From assembly GCA_964649745.1 (NCBI GenBank), contig CAZYQI010000007.1, positions 1 to 64,000 of the forward strand: a stretch of DNA of 64,000 bases. Reading direction: 5' to 3'. Made by a program: the position numbers and the translations under genes. Under the pieces are notes generated by a model that did not search any database, was not told the DNA's origin, and saw nothing but the letters and a program-made list of their open reading frames with translations. Within the stretch, counting starts at the first letter, position 1. Every line of letters begins with the position of its first letter. Shown one piece after another: positions 53,201-62,318 of this stretch. The stretch comes from CAZEHS01 sp964649745 (GTDB lineage: Bacteria > Bacillota > Clostridia > Peptostreptococcales > Acidaminobacteraceae).

Positions 53201-54250
53201 CTAAGCCTTTATGGCCCACCTCAGCTTGGCCGAACGGGCCCGTGGATTGGCGGCGCATTCTTCCACCGAGGGACGGATGAATTCAGGGGATATTTCCTTG
53301 TAGACGCCGTTGCGGAACAGGCTTTGAAAGGATTTTTTAACCAGACGGTCTTCACCGGAATGGAAGGAAAGGATCGCCACCCGCCCACCGGGGGCCAGGA
53401 CATCCGGCAGCCGTTCCAAGAAGCGGTGCAGCACGTCGAATTCGCTGTTTACATCGATTCGGAGGGCCTGGAAGCAGCGCTGGCAGGCCTTTTTAACCTC
53501 TTCCTCCCGGGTCTTTTCGTGAATGAATTTCAGAGTTTCGTTAATGACTTCCTTGAGCTGTGTGGTAGTGGCGATTTCTTTTCCTTTTTTAATCTCTTTC
53601 AGAATGGCCTTGGCGATTATGGCGGCATGGGGTTCGTCGGAGTTTTCGGCGAAGATGCTTTCCAGCTCATCCTGGGCAACTTCCTTAAGCCGCTCGGCGG
53701 CGGATTTGCCCTTTTTAGGGTTCAGCCGCAGATCCAGGGGGCCCTCCCGCTTAAAGGAGAAGCCTCTGTCAGGATTGTCGATCTGCATGGAGGATACCCC
53801 CAGATCCGCCAGAACAAAATCCAATGGCCCGGATTCTGCGGCGATCTGACCGATTTGGGAAAAGTTCATTTGCCGGATCGTGAGTATTTCTGGGCCGTAC
53901 CCCAACTGCGCCAAGCGCTCCCGGGTACGGGGCAGCTCAAAGGGATCCACATCAACGGCATACATATGCCCCTCGTGATTAAGGCATTTGAGCATTTCCA
54001 GGGTATGCCCCCCGTAGCCCAGGGTGGCGTCCAGGCCGGTTTGACCCGGCTTGATCTGCAGGAAATCCAAAATTTCCTTCACACAGATGGAGATATGCAT
54101 CCCGGCAGGGGTATTCCCCTTTTGAATGACCTTTTCAATGGCATCCGCATATTTTTCGGGCTGAAGTTCTTTATATTTGTCCTTGAAGGCCTTGGGATGG
54201 GTACCCTTATAGCGCACACGGCGCTGGTGTTTTTGTTCGTTATTGTCCAT
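53201..54250 (-). CDS. RsmH family 16S rRNA (cytosine-N4) methyltransferase
   Basis: SAM-dependent methyltransferase of the MraW/RsmH family, 349 residues. LDATLGYGGHTLEML is the SAM motif, ADLGVSSMQIDNPDRGFSFKREGPLDLR and LSFHSGEDRLVKKSF are family signatures. It has an N-terminal basic extension (KHQRRVRYKGTHPKAFKDKYKE) not found in the usual cell-wall cluster copy, and it is not in that cluster here. It is probably a second copy; which cytidine it modifies is unknown. No clear ribosome site ahead of the ATG. Confidence 0.9.
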   Translation of the reverse strand: MDNNEQKHQRRVRYKGTHPKAFKDKYKELQPEKYADAIEKVIQKGNTPAGMHISICVKEILDFLQIKPGQTGLDATLGYGGHTLEMLKCLNHEGHMYAVDVDPFELPRTRERLAQLGYGPEILTIRQMNFSQIGQIAAESGPLDFVLADLGVSSMQIDNPDRGFSFKREGPLDLRLNPKKGKSAAERLKEVAQDELESIFAENSDEPHAAIIAKAILKEIKKGKEIATTTQLKEVINETLKFIHEKTREEEVKKACQRCFQALRIDVNSEFDVLHRFLERLPDVLAPGGRVAILSFHSGEDRLVKKSFQSLFRNGVYKEISPEFIRPSVEECAANPRARSAKLRWAIKA

Positions 54251-54703
54251 TGCTCAGCGAAAGAAGTGCAACATTCCTTCTTTCTCCCACCTTTACCATA
54301 TATTTTGGTTGTTTTCTGTAAACAAAATGATATCAAATACACCTCCCAAATGCAAATTCTATGGTCCATTACAGTCATGCAGGAAAGGATGTCAATACGG
54401 ATCGGATTACGGAACCCTTTTGTTCTTGGTCCGGCGATGCGCCAGTATATGTAAGCGGTTCAGGCATATGGGCATTTTGGGGAGGCGCGATAAAAATTAA
54501 TGCGTTTTAAATAGAAAATCCGTTTATTTAGAGGGCTCAGGGGAATAGATGAACTGCGAGGATGAAACGAGGCTGTGCCTGAAAGGATGACGCGTAGGCT
54601 TGGCACAGACCGATGGTATCTCAAATTTGCTGAGTGCTGCAACTAGGATAAGACAACAGGGAAAAAACAAAGCTGATAAAGCACAGCAAAAAGGAGAATG
54701 CGT
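54251..54703 (+). other. Gene-free region with a possible structured leader
   Basis: No convincing coding sequence. A strong hairpin at 54571-54611 (GGCTGTGCC pairing GGCACAG-CC) lies about 93 bp before the chemoreceptor gene, and CTCAG (54535) can pair with CTGAG (54639) as an outer stem. The fold matches no riboswitch class I can identify; cyclic-di-GMP class I and II consensus islands are absent. It could be a leader of the chemoreceptor transcript. Confidence 0.35.
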
Positions 54704-56416
54704 ATGCGAGGATTTAACAATTTGAAGGTTGGAACAAAGCTCATCATATCTTTTTTCATCATGATTTCCATGATATGCTTGGTGGGTTTTTTAGGGATCA
54801 GCAACATGGCCAGTATGAATCACAATATCAAAAGTATGTATGAAAGTGATCTGGTCGGTATTAAATCCATAAATATGCTGAAGACAAACCTTACGACTAT
54901 CAGAGCGGACATCCTGTTGGTTCTGGATCCGGAAAATGCGTCCAAACGTCAGGAAATAGAGAGTAGTATTAATGCCATCCGTGATCAGAACAACGAGTTG
55001 ATCGCAGAGTATAAAACCACCATAACCGAAAAGGAAGATGCGGATATATTCGCCCAATTTGAAACCGAGCTTACTGCCTATAGGGTGGCTAGGGATAAAT
55101 TGATGGAAATGGTCAATGCAAATGATTATACCGGCGCCAAGGCATACTTCCCGGAGGTGAGCAAAATAAGAGATTCAATGTTTGCCACCCTGGATAAATC
55201 CATTGCCTTTAACGCGCATAACTCCAAAGGAAATTTTGATGAAAGCAACTTAGCCTATCAGAATGCAAAAACCTCCATCTTTTGGGTGATTGGAATTGGA
55301 ATACTGGTGGCGACGTTGATTTCCTACTTTCTCACTACGACATTATCAAAACAGATCGGTAAGTTGCTGATTTTTGCAGAGGATATGGGAAGAGGGGATA
55401 TATCAAGGGTCATTGATATCGATACGAAGGATGAAATTGGGAATGTGGCGGCGGCATTAAATGTCTCATCAAAAAATCTGAGAGAAATCATTACCAGCAT
55501 TAATGACGGCTCCAGCAATTTGAGCGCCGTAAGTGAGGAGCTGTCGGCAACCATGGAGGAGATATCCTCCCAAATGGAGGTTGTAACCGAATCATCCAAA
55601 CAAATTGCCAAGGGGGCTGAGGACTTAGGCGCAACAACGGAGCAGGTAAATGCCACCGTGGATGATATTCATGGAAGAACAATCGCACTGGCAAAAAAAT
55701 CTGAGGAAAACCTGCAGTATACAAAAGAAATTGCCAGCAGAGCGAATGCCATAAAAGAAAAAGGAACGAAGGCCAGCGAGGTCTCCAGAGCCGTTTTCAG
55801 CGAGAAAAACGCAGATATTCGAAAGGCAATTGAAGAGGGCAAGGTGGTTGACAGCATCATTGAAATGACGAATGCCATTCGCGACATTGCCTCCCAAACG
55901 AATCTGCTTGCGCTTAACGCAGCAATTGAGGCAGCCAGAGCGGGAGAGCAGGGCAGGGGATTTGCAGTCGTTGCCGATGAAGTCAGAAAGCTCGCCGAGC
56001 AATCCTCAACGACGGTATCTGAAATTCAAGTCATCATTACGAAGGTACAGGCGGTTTTCGGAAATCTTTCAAAGAGCGCCGGCGAGGTACTGGACTTCAT
56101 GGAGCACACCGTAACGCCGGATTATGAGCTGCTTATCCAAACCGGTGTACAGTACGAAGAGGACGCCAGGCAGGTTGGAGATATGTCCAACAATGTTGCC
56201 AAAGAGATCAATCAAATGGCCGATGCCATCGACCAGATCAGCAGCGCCATTGAGAACATCACCTCAATCGCTCAGGTGTCGATGAATAACGTAAAGGATA
56301 TTCAGGTAGGGATCAGCGAAACCTCACTGGCCAGTGAAGATGTGGCAAAATCGGCGGTCGGTCAGGCCGAGCTGGCAGAAGAGTTGACCGGGATGGTGAA
56401 ACGGTTCAAATTATAG
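54704..56416 (+). CDS. Methyl-accepting chemotaxis protein
   Basis: Chemoreceptor of about 570 residues. First helix (about 9-30), a four-helix-bundle sensor domain (about 35-185), second helix (about 190-212), HAMP (about 213-265) and the cytoplasmic signalling domain with the hairpin tip IASQTNLLALNAAIEAARAGEQGRGFAVVADEVRKLAE. Start ATG 54704, seven bases after AAGGAG; an ATG six bases earlier is too close to it. Ligand unknown. The end is followed by a terminator. No other che genes nearby. Confidence 0.93.
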   Translation: MRGFNNLKVGTKLIISFFIMISMICLVGFLGISNMASMNHNIKSMYESDLVGIKSINMLKTNLTTIRADILLVLDPENASKRQEIESSINAIRDQNNELIAEYKTTITEKEDADIFAQFETELTAYRVARDKLMEMVNANDYTGAKAYFPEVSKIRDSMFATLDKSIAFNAHNSKGNFDESNLAYQNAKTSIFWVIGIGILVATLISYFLTTTLSKQIGKLLIFAEDMGRGDISRVIDIDTKDEIGNVAAALNVSSKNLREIITSINDGSSNLSAVSEELSATMEEISSQMEVVTESSKQIAKGAEDLGATTEQVNATVDDIHGRTIALAKKSEENLQYTKEIASRANAIKEKGTKASEVSRAVFSEKNADIRKAIEEGKVVDSIIEMTNAIRDIASQTNLLALNAAIEAARAGEQGRGFAVVADEVRKLAEQSSTTVSEIQVIITKVQAVFGNLSKSAGEVLDFMEHTVTPDYELLIQTGVQYEEDARQVGDMSNNVAKEINQMADAIDQISSAIENITSIAQVSMNNVKDIQVGISETSLASEDVAKSAVGQAELAEELTGMVKRFKL

Positions 56417-56451
56417 CAGCGTGGCAGCTGTGGTATCTATACGTAAATGTA

Positions 56452-56492
56452 AGAGGACTGAGCTCGGCAAACCGCTGAGCTCAGTCCTCTTT
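56452..56492 (+). terminator. Rho-independent terminator
   Basis: AGAGGACTGAGCTC and GAGCTCAGTCCTCT pair around an 11-base loop, then TT. Confidence 0.85.
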
Positions 56493-56657
56493 GCGGCAGA
56501 TATGAATTTTTACAGCTCGCCTCGGATGGCATCAGGATGATACGACGCGGATAACCGTACTTTGCGCCGGTAGAAAATCTCGTGGACCCTCGTAATATCC
56601 GGTATAATATTCCTGATAGATAGAATCAGAAGTAACGGCAAGGAAACGAGGAACCCC

Positions 56658-58460
56658 ATGAATAAACCAACAGTCTTAAAAAAATACTTTGGATTCGATG
56701 ATTTCAGGTCTGGCCAGGAAGCCCTGATCGACAGCATCCTTTCCGGCAGGGACACCCTGGGCATCATGCCCACCGGCGGGGGTAAATCCCTTTGCTATCA
56801 GCTGCCTGCCCTGATGCTTCCGGGAATCACCGTGGTGATTTCGCCCCTTATTTCCCTGATGAAGGATCAGGTGGACGGCCTGGAGGAATCCGGGGTTCCG
56901 GCTACCTTTATCAACAGTACCCTGGATGCGGCTGAAACCTCAGAGCGTTTCCAACGGCTTCGGGAAGGCCATGTGAAGATACTTTATGTGGCGCCGGAGC
57001 GGCTGAATGCGGATTCCTTCCTGCGGCTGATCAGCCAACTGAACATCAGCCTGATTACCATTGACGAAGCCCACTGTATCAGCCAGTGGGGACACGATTT
57101 CCGTCCCAGCTATCAGGAAATCCCCCGATTTATCGACAGGCTTCCCGTACGGCCTGTTGTGGCGGCCTTCACCGCGACGGCCACCCTCAAGGTAGTGGAG
57201 GAAATCAAGGTGCTGCTGAAGCTGAGAAAGCCCTTTGAACGGACCACCGGCTTCGACCGGCCCAATCTGCACTACCGGGTGATCACCCATGGGGACAAAT
57301 ACGGCTGGCTGAAGCAAACGCTCACTGAAAAATTCCCCGGCTCCTCCGGGATCGTTTACTGTGCTACCCGCAAGATGGTGGAGAGCGTTGCCAAGCGCCT
57401 GGTCAAGGACGGCTTTAAGGCGGAGGGCTATCATGCCGGCATGGACAGCGGTGTACGGCAGGCGGTTCAGGACCGGTTCATGTTCGACCACACACAAATC
57501 ATCGTAGCAACCAACGCCTTCGGCATGGGCATCGACAAGCCGGATGTGCGCTTCGTTGTGCATCACAATATGCCCGGAAGCATAGAAGCCTATTATCAGG
57601 AAGCGGGGCGCTGCGGACGGGACGGGGAGTACGGCGAATGTATTCTGCTCTATTCCCCCTCGGATATCATCAACCAAAAGCTGATGATCCAGAATGACGG
57701 CGTGGACGAAGGACGCCAGGGGCTCCTTTTGGAGAATCTGCAGGTGCTGGTGAACTACTGCCACACTCAGCAGTGCCTGCGGCAGTATATTCTTGAATAC
57801 TTCGGAGAAACCGACGCCCCAGCTAGCTGCGGCAACTGCATTAACTGCGATGCCTCCATGGAGATGCAGGACATCACCCTGGAATCGCAAAAGATCCTTT
57901 CCTGCATCTTCCGCATGGAGCAGCGCTTCGGGGTTGCCATGGTCATTAAGGTGCTGCGGGGCTCCAAGGAAAAGAAGCTCACCGACTGGCGTCTGGATCA
58001 GCTCTCCACCTACGGCATACTGAAGGAGATACCGGAGAAGAACCTGAGGGAAATGATCATGTATCTGGTATCCTCCGGCTACATCCATATGACTGCTGAT
58101 GAATTTCCGGTGCTGAAGCTTACCAATCTGGCCTCCGGGGTGCTGAAAGGGACCGAAAGCGTCTCCATCCGCAAGGAGCGGGTGCAGCATAAAGGAAAGG
58201 CGTCAAAGAAAAAAGCCCTGGGAAGCAATCCAGAGCTATACGATCGGCTGACAGACCTACGGAAACAGCTGGCAGACGCCAAGGGCGTTCCGGCCTTCTA
58301 TATCTTCAGCAACAGCACCCTCCAGGCAATGTCCCAGCAGGTTCCACGAAGCAGGGAGGAACTGCTGGAGGTCAGCGGGGTAGGGGAGAAGAAGCTGGCG
58401 GGGTACGGCAGTCAGTTCCTGAATGTGATTGAACAGTGGTGTGAGGAGGCGCGGGCGTGA
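56658..58460 (+). CDS. recQ: ATP-dependent DNA helicase RecQ
   Basis: 3'-5' DNA helicase of 600 residues. Walker A PTGGGKSLCYQLP, DEAH box IDEAHCISQWGHDFRP, motif VI region YYQEAGRCGRDG, the zinc-binding C-terminal region CLRQYILEYFGE then CGNCINCD, an RQC winged helix, and a C-terminal HRDC domain (LRKQLADAKGVPAFYIFSNSTL). Start ATG behind AAGGAAACGAGG. The 3' end overlaps a minus-strand gene fragment by 49 bases. Confidence 0.97.
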   Translation: MNKPTVLKKYFGFDDFRSGQEALIDSILSGRDTLGIMPTGGGKSLCYQLPALMLPGITVVISPLISLMKDQVDGLEESGVPATFINSTLDAAETSERFQRLREGHVKILYVAPERLNADSFLRLISQLNISLITIDEAHCISQWGHDFRPSYQEIPRFIDRLPVRPVVAAFTATATLKVVEEIKVLLKLRKPFERTTGFDRPNLHYRVITHGDKYGWLKQTLTEKFPGSSGIVYCATRKMVESVAKRLVKDGFKAEGYHAGMDSGVRQAVQDRFMFDHTQIIVATNAFGMGIDKPDVRFVVHHNMPGSIEAYYQEAGRCGRDGEYGECILLYSPSDIINQKLMIQNDGVDEGRQGLLLENLQVLVNYCHTQQCLRQYILEYFGETDAPASCGNCINCDASMEMQDITLESQKILSCIFRMEQRFGVAMVIKVLRGSKEKKLTDWRLDQLSTYGILKEIPEKNLREMIMYLVSSGYIHMTADEFPVLKLTNLASGVLKGTESVSIRKERVQHKGKASKKKALGSNPELYDRLTDLRKQLADAKGVPAFYIFSNSTLQAMSQQVPRSREELLEVSGVGEKKLAGYGSQFLNVIEQWCEEARA

Positions 58461-58651
58461 ACCGTTGTGTACTCTTTATCCGGAAACTGACGGGCATTCT
58501 CTTCCATGGCCTCCATAAACGCATCCCGGGTTCCCTGAATGAACAGAAGATGGTGCTTAAGGTCCTCATGTACATACAGATCGAAGGCCTCCCGCACCCG
58601 GCCGGAGGAGGCAAGCTTTAGGAATGCTTCTGCAATCTCTTTCTTATTCAC
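58412..58651 (-). pseudogene. Truncated SnoaL/NTF2-like protein
   Basis: The first 66 residues match the N-terminus of SnoaL-like polyketide cyclase family proteins (KKEIAEAFLKLASSGRVREA, then YVHEDLKHH and FIQGTRDAFMEAMEENARQFPDKEYTTVHA). After that the frame runs into the 3' end of recQ and stops after 13 unrelated residues. Normal proteins continue for about 70 more residues. The start is a GTG behind AGGTGACC. The break lies close to the recQ stop codon. Confidence 0.7.
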
Positions 58652-58753
58652 GAACGGTCACCTGCCTTTGGATTTTTTCTGATCCTTTTGTCGTTTTAAA
58701 TGCAGCGAAGTGAACTAAGTTACCGGCCAACATGAAAGTTGGCATCCGGCAGC

Positions 58754-59206
58754 TTATTTTTTGTCCAGTTCTTCCGCCAGGCCAATCAGAATCCCTTCGG
58801 GCCCGCGGATGTAGCATAGCCGATATGCATCCTTGTACTGAACCACTTCACCAACAAGTTCCGCACCGTGATTGCACAGCCTGAGAAGCAGTCCGTCGAT
58901 ATCTTCCACGGCAAACATAACGCGCAGATAGCCAAGAGCGTTCACCGGGGCGTTCCGGTGATCGGCAATCACCGACGGGGCAAGAAAGCGCGAAAGTTCC
59001 AACCGACTGTTGCCGTCAGGGGTGACCATCATGGCAATCTCAACCTGCTGGTTCCCCAATCCGGTAACCCTGCCCGCCCATTGGCCTTCAACCATGGCCC
59101 GGCCCTCCAGTGTCATGCCAAGCTCGGTGAAAAAGGAGATGGCCTCATCCAGAGATTCTACCACGATGCCCACATTGTCCATTCGAAGCAGATTGTTTTT
59201 TATCAT
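58754..59206 (-). CDS. VOC (glyoxalase/bleomycin resistance) family protein
   Basis: Protein of about 150 residues with two vicinal oxygen chelate modules: MDNVGIVVESLDEAISFFTELGMTLEGR and LGYLRVMFAVEDIDGLLLRLCNHGAELVGEV, then YIRGPEGILIGLAEEL with the metal-binding Glu. Substrate unknown. Start ATG 59206, seven bases after AAGGAGA. Located just downstream of an attC-like repeat. Confidence 0.88.
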   Translation of the reverse strand: MIKNNLLRMDNVGIVVESLDEAISFFTELGMTLEGRAMVEGQWAGRVTGLGNQQVEIAMMVTPDGNSRLELSRFLAPSVIADHRNAPVNALGYLRVMFAVEDIDGLLLRLCNHGAELVGEVVQYKDAYRLCYIRGPEGILIGLAEELDKK

Positions 59207-59243
59207 CCTACATCTCCTTAATGATATTGAAAGCATAAATTTC

Positions 59244-59312
59244 ACCTAACGTTTCAGGTTTGCGACGCCCTTGAACCGCCCGAAACCCTTGCGGCAGAGC
59301 TTCTGTTTAGAC
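59244..59312 (-). repeat. attC-like repeat, copy A, 3' of the Fic gene
   Basis: On the minus strand this runs from GTCTAAAC (59312) to CGTTAGGT (59244). The right end fits the integron site rule GTTRRRY. The 34-bp right half (59244-59277) is repeated at 60631 with about 27 matches. The left half can pair imperfectly with it. It begins 14 bases after the Fic stop codon. Confidence 0.4.
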
Positions 59313-59325
59313 GAAGTTAATTGCA

Positions 59326-60531
59326 TTAAACCTCATGAATTTTATCTAAGTTCGCTTCATAAATGAATTTCTTGCTTACTTTTTTTGATGATATCAGCTC
59401 CAATGATTCAAGTAAAAGTAAGGACGCTCTAACTTTTGAAAGACCAATCTTCGTAATATCCGATAATTCATTGACACCAAGTCCTGTTTCACCAAAAAGA
59501 GTGTTCTGAATCAAGACGAATAAAATAGACTGTATCTTATTATCCATATTATCTACTTTGTCTAATAATCGGATCTGCTTTTCAAAGAATTCAAGCTTAC
59601 TAATTCTCTCATCCAGCGATAGACATAAATCCTCTAATGATTGAATTAGCACTTGGAAAAAATATTCAACAAAGCTTGTAATCTCACCTTTGTTTTTGGC
59701 ATCGTTTACCAATTTAAAGCTTTTATAGTAACCATCAATATTCTTTTTTATCGTAAAGGATATTCTGTATGCAAGCAACGGATGAAGTTCTTTTGCCAAC
59801 AGATAACTGCTAATAAATCTACTGATTCGACCATTACCGTCATAGAAAGGGTGTACATACCCAAACATATAGTGGAATACCGCGATACTAATTAATATAT
59901 TGTAGTTTTCGTTATTCAATATGGATAAACAATCTGTTAGCACCTCAATTATTTTACTTTCCGGTGTTAATCCTGTATGGATTACTTTTCCGGTTTTGCT
60001 TCTAATATAAACAGCGTCCTTTCTAAAAATTGCGCCATCTGGCACATGTGAACTATCTTCTTCCGCAACCTCGGTTAGTACAAGTTCGTCATAAATAGAG
60101 CGAATGCCTGCACAATTGTTTAATGGGATGTCTTCTTCTATAAGCAACTCGTATTTTTTGACTAATCCGTAAAGTCTATTCCCTTTTTTCTTGCCTGATA
60201 AATCGTTAAGTATCTCACTAATTTCCTTCCGAGTACTTATGACTCCTTCTATGTCGTTTGTCATTTTAATTTCATCAATGATGCACTTTCTCGTGTATTG
60301 TTTTAAAGCAATCGTAGGAACCAAATTGGCTTTGATACTAAGTTCTTCATTTGTTTTTAGAATGCGATGAATTTGCTGGAGTATAGTATTGTTAATTACA
60401 AAGAAAGCTTTATTTTCACCAATAGAAAAATTGTATCTATATGTGGATTCTCCGTTATATCTGCTTTGATAAACAGATTCATAAGTGATCGGATCTTCAT
60501 AGTAGATACTCGATAATAATCGATATTTCAT
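59326..60531 (-). CDS. Fic family protein (putative AMP-transferase)
   Basis: Protein of 401 residues that probably transfers AMP (or another group) to a target protein. Fic active site HPFYDGNGRISR is complete. An N-terminal inhibitory motif of the S/T-xxx-E-G/N type is present as TNDIEG, so the enzyme is self-inhibited. A C-terminal winged-helix (LGVNELSDITKIGLSKVRASLLLLESLELI) follows. Base composition is clearly more AT-rich than all neighbours, and similar repeats flank it, which points to transfer. No antitoxin gene is adjacent, as expected for a self-inhibited Fic. Start ATG behind GGAGGCG. Confidence 0.92.
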   Translation of the reverse strand: MKYRLLSSIYYEDPITYESVYQSRYNGESTYRYNFSIGENKAFFVINNTILQQIHRILKTNEELSIKANLVPTIALKQYTRKCIIDEIKMTNDIEGVISTRKEISEILNDLSGKKKGNRLYGLVKKYELLIEEDIPLNNCAGIRSIYDELVLTEVAEEDSSHVPDGAIFRKDAVYIRSKTGKVIHTGLTPESKIIEVLTDCLSILNNENYNILISIAVFHYMFGYVHPFYDGNGRISRFISSYLLAKELHPLLAYRISFTIKKNIDGYYKSFKLVNDAKNKGEITSFVEYFFQVLIQSLEDLCLSLDERISKLEFFEKQIRLLDKVDNMDNKIQSILFVLIQNTLFGETGLGVNELSDITKIGLSKVRASLLLLESLELISSKKVSKKFIYEANLDKIHEV

Positions 60532-60630
60532 AAACGCCTCCGAAAAGCTTTTTTCTTATTATATTTCTATATTTTCAATAAGTAAAGGCGTTTTAAAGTC
60601 GTCTTTCTTTTGTTTTGTTCACTTATTTTC

Positions 60631-60664
60631 GTCTAACGTTCCGGGTTGCCGACGCCCTTCGAAC
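60631..60664 (-). repeat. attC-like repeat, copy B, 5' of the Fic gene
   Basis: Direct repeat of 59244-59277 with one gap. On the minus strand it ends in CGTTAGAC (GTTRRRY type). No matching left half was found upstream, so it may be a cut or degenerate site. Confidence 0.4.
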
Positions 60665-60863
60665 ATAGTACAATTTTTCCAGACATTCAAGACGCCAATT
60701 CAGGATAACGGTCAATTTTCAACGGGCTTAGTGCTGGAGCTTCTGGGGACTTGTGAGGAGGTACTTGAATTCTGCGGCACACATGATAGGATTCTGGTGT
60801 AAGCCTTTTGAATCCAAATCAATACCGGCAGAGAGTGACCTCCATATAGAAAGAGATGACCCC
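60665..60863. other. Gap between repeat B and the SPL-type gene
   Basis: No promoter or gene could be placed. An AGGAGG at 60756 sits well before the chosen start of the next gene and may belong to a longer version starting TTG 60765 or ATG 60783. Confidence 0.3.
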
Positions 60864-61748
60864 ATGCGTATGATTCCGGCTAAAACCATTATCTCGGGCT
60901 ATTCCGATAAGAATCAATGGTTTGGCACCCACTACAATATGAATATTTACAAGGGCTGCAGCCATGGGTGCATTTATTGCGACAGCAGAAGCCAGTGCTA
61001 CGGGGTTGAAAACTTTGACGAGGTAAGGGCCAAGGAAAATGCGCTTATGCTGATCGAGAAGGAGCTTCGCGGCAAGCGAAGAACCGGAATTGTGGGCACC
61101 GGTGCCATGAGCGACCCGTATAATCCCATGGAGAAGGACTATGAGCTGACCAGAGGGGCCCTTAAGCTCATTCACCGATATCGCTATGGGATATCCATTG
61201 CCACGAAAAGCAGCCTCGTGGTGCGGGATATGGATCTGCTGACAGCCATTTCATCCCATTCCCCTGTGCTGGTGATGGTTACGGTGACCACCGGTGACGA
61301 TGAACTGGCAAGGAAGGTGGAGCCCAACGTTGCGCTGCCTTCGGAACGGTTCGGGGCAATCAAAGCCCTATCGGAGCAGGGGATTCATACCGGTATCCTG
61401 ATGATGCCCATCCTTCCTTTTATTGAAGACAACCCTGAGAACATTGCCGGGATTGTGGACAAAGCTTATGAAAGCGGTGCCCGCTATGTGTACCCTGCCT
61501 TTGGAGTTACCCTGAGACAAAATCAGCGGGACTGGTTCTTCAACAAACTGGATGTCCAATTTCCGGGACTTAAGCAAATGTACATCCGGCAGTATGGTGA
61601 GGCGTACAGCTGTACCTCCCCCCATGCCAAGGATTTATGGAAACTGGTTGAGAAGCGGTGCGGCACGTATGGAATGGCCTGCAGGATGAAGGACATCATC
61701 CGGGGCTACACAGGGGAATATGGCAGTCAGCAGTTGAGTTTTCTATAA
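60864..61748 (+). CDS. SPL family radical SAM protein
   Basis: Radical SAM protein of about 294 residues, of the family related to spore photoproduct lyase (Rv2578c type). It begins RMIPAKTIISGYSD and has YNMNIYKGCSHGCIYCD with the CxxxCxxC cluster. VGTGAMSDPYNPMEKDY and SIATKSSLVVRDMDLL are typical. Substrate unknown. ATG 60864 was chosen by comparison with family N-termini; the frame is open 37 codons further upstream. Confidence 0.85.
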   Translation: MRMIPAKTIISGYSDKNQWFGTHYNMNIYKGCSHGCIYCDSRSQCYGVENFDEVRAKENALMLIEKELRGKRRTGIVGTGAMSDPYNPMEKDYELTRGALKLIHRYRYGISIATKSSLVVRDMDLLTAISSHSPVLVMVTVTTGDDELARKVEPNVALPSERFGAIKALSEQGIHTGILMMPILPFIEDNPENIAGIVDKAYESGARYVYPAFGVTLRQNQRDWFFNKLDVQFPGLKQMYIRQYGEAYSCTSPHAKDLWKLVEKRCGTYGMACRMKDIIRGYTGEYGSQQLSFL

Positions 61749-61799
61749 TCCTGTGTACGAAACCCAGTACACTGTAAACGCTTAAACGATACGAGAGCC

Positions 61800-61835
61800 T
61801 GTCATTGCCGTGTTGCTGCGCTTCCCGCAATGACA
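61800..61835. repeat. Hairpin of the intergenic repeat type
   Basis: TGTCATTGC and GCAATGACA pair around an 18-base loop, after the SPL-type gene. GTCATTGC-based dyads occur as interspersed repeats in many genomes. No second copy seen here. No T-run follows, so it is a poor terminator. Confidence 0.4.
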
Positions 61836-61948
61836 AACGATGTATCGGGTGGCAGCATACGGGGTGTAAAAGAACGTTCTGTCCCCGTTAATCAGCTTCG
61901 AAAATGGGTATTATACGGAACAATGAAGCTTTAACTGGAGGTGTTCCC

Positions 61949-62293
61949 ATGGAACCGATGAATTACTGGATTGTGAAGCTGGGGAAGGTGTATTACGCCT
62001 GTGGGGTTTCACGGTTTTCGGAGGGCTTTAACGATGCCTGCAGCTACGAGATGACCACGGAGGAAATGGTGGCATGGCCCTTCAAGCACGTGGAGGTGGC
62101 CGTAAGGATTGCAGAAATGATTGGCGGTACCGTTATTGAGAAAAAGGGAGATGTGAATCTTTACATCAGCCACGCGGAGCAGAATCTGGATTATCTGGAG
62201 AGTGGGGCGGATCTGGAGGATGAACCAGCTCTCAAGCCCCGCAGAAGACGTTCCTGGGTGAACCGAAACGGGATCCGATATTACACCGATTAG
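61949..62293 (+). CDS. Hypothetical protein
   Basis: Not recognised. About 114 residues, soluble, with WIVKLGKVYYACGVSRFSEGFNDACSYEMTTEEMVAW, a central helix (VAVRIAEMIGGTVIEK) and an acidic then very basic end (LEDEPALKPRRRRSW). The start is ATG behind GGAGGTG at five bases. Alone between two hairpins. Confidence 0.75.
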   Translation: MEPMNYWIVKLGKVYYACGVSRFSEGFNDACSYEMTTEEMVAWPFKHVEVAVRIAEMIGGTVIEKKGDVNLYISHAEQNLDYLESGADLEDEPALKPRRRRSWVNRNGIRYYTD

Positions 62294-62318
62294 GGATATC
62301 TAAAATGTAAAAAGTGTT

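Noticed and set aside
53162..54454. Long plus-strand reading frame opposite rsmH.
   Set aside because: It is the mirror of a well-conserved gene on the minus strand; its protein has no recognisable motif.
54600..54620. TTGGCACA before the chemoreceptor gene as a possible sigma-54 promoter.
   Set aside because: The -12 position reads GATG, lacking the invariant GC; the bases are part of the hairpin at 54571.
54541..54620. Cyclic-di-GMP riboswitch before the chemoreceptor gene.
   Set aside because: GACGC is present but the other conserved islands of class I and class II are missing.
56940..58190. Long minus-strand reading frame opposite recQ.
   Set aside because: RecQ on the plus strand has all helicase motifs; the opposite frame is a by-product of codon bias.
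59326..60531. Fic gene as half of a toxin-antitoxin pair.
   Set aside because: The inhibitory motif TNDIEG is in the same protein and no small antitoxin gene is adjacent.
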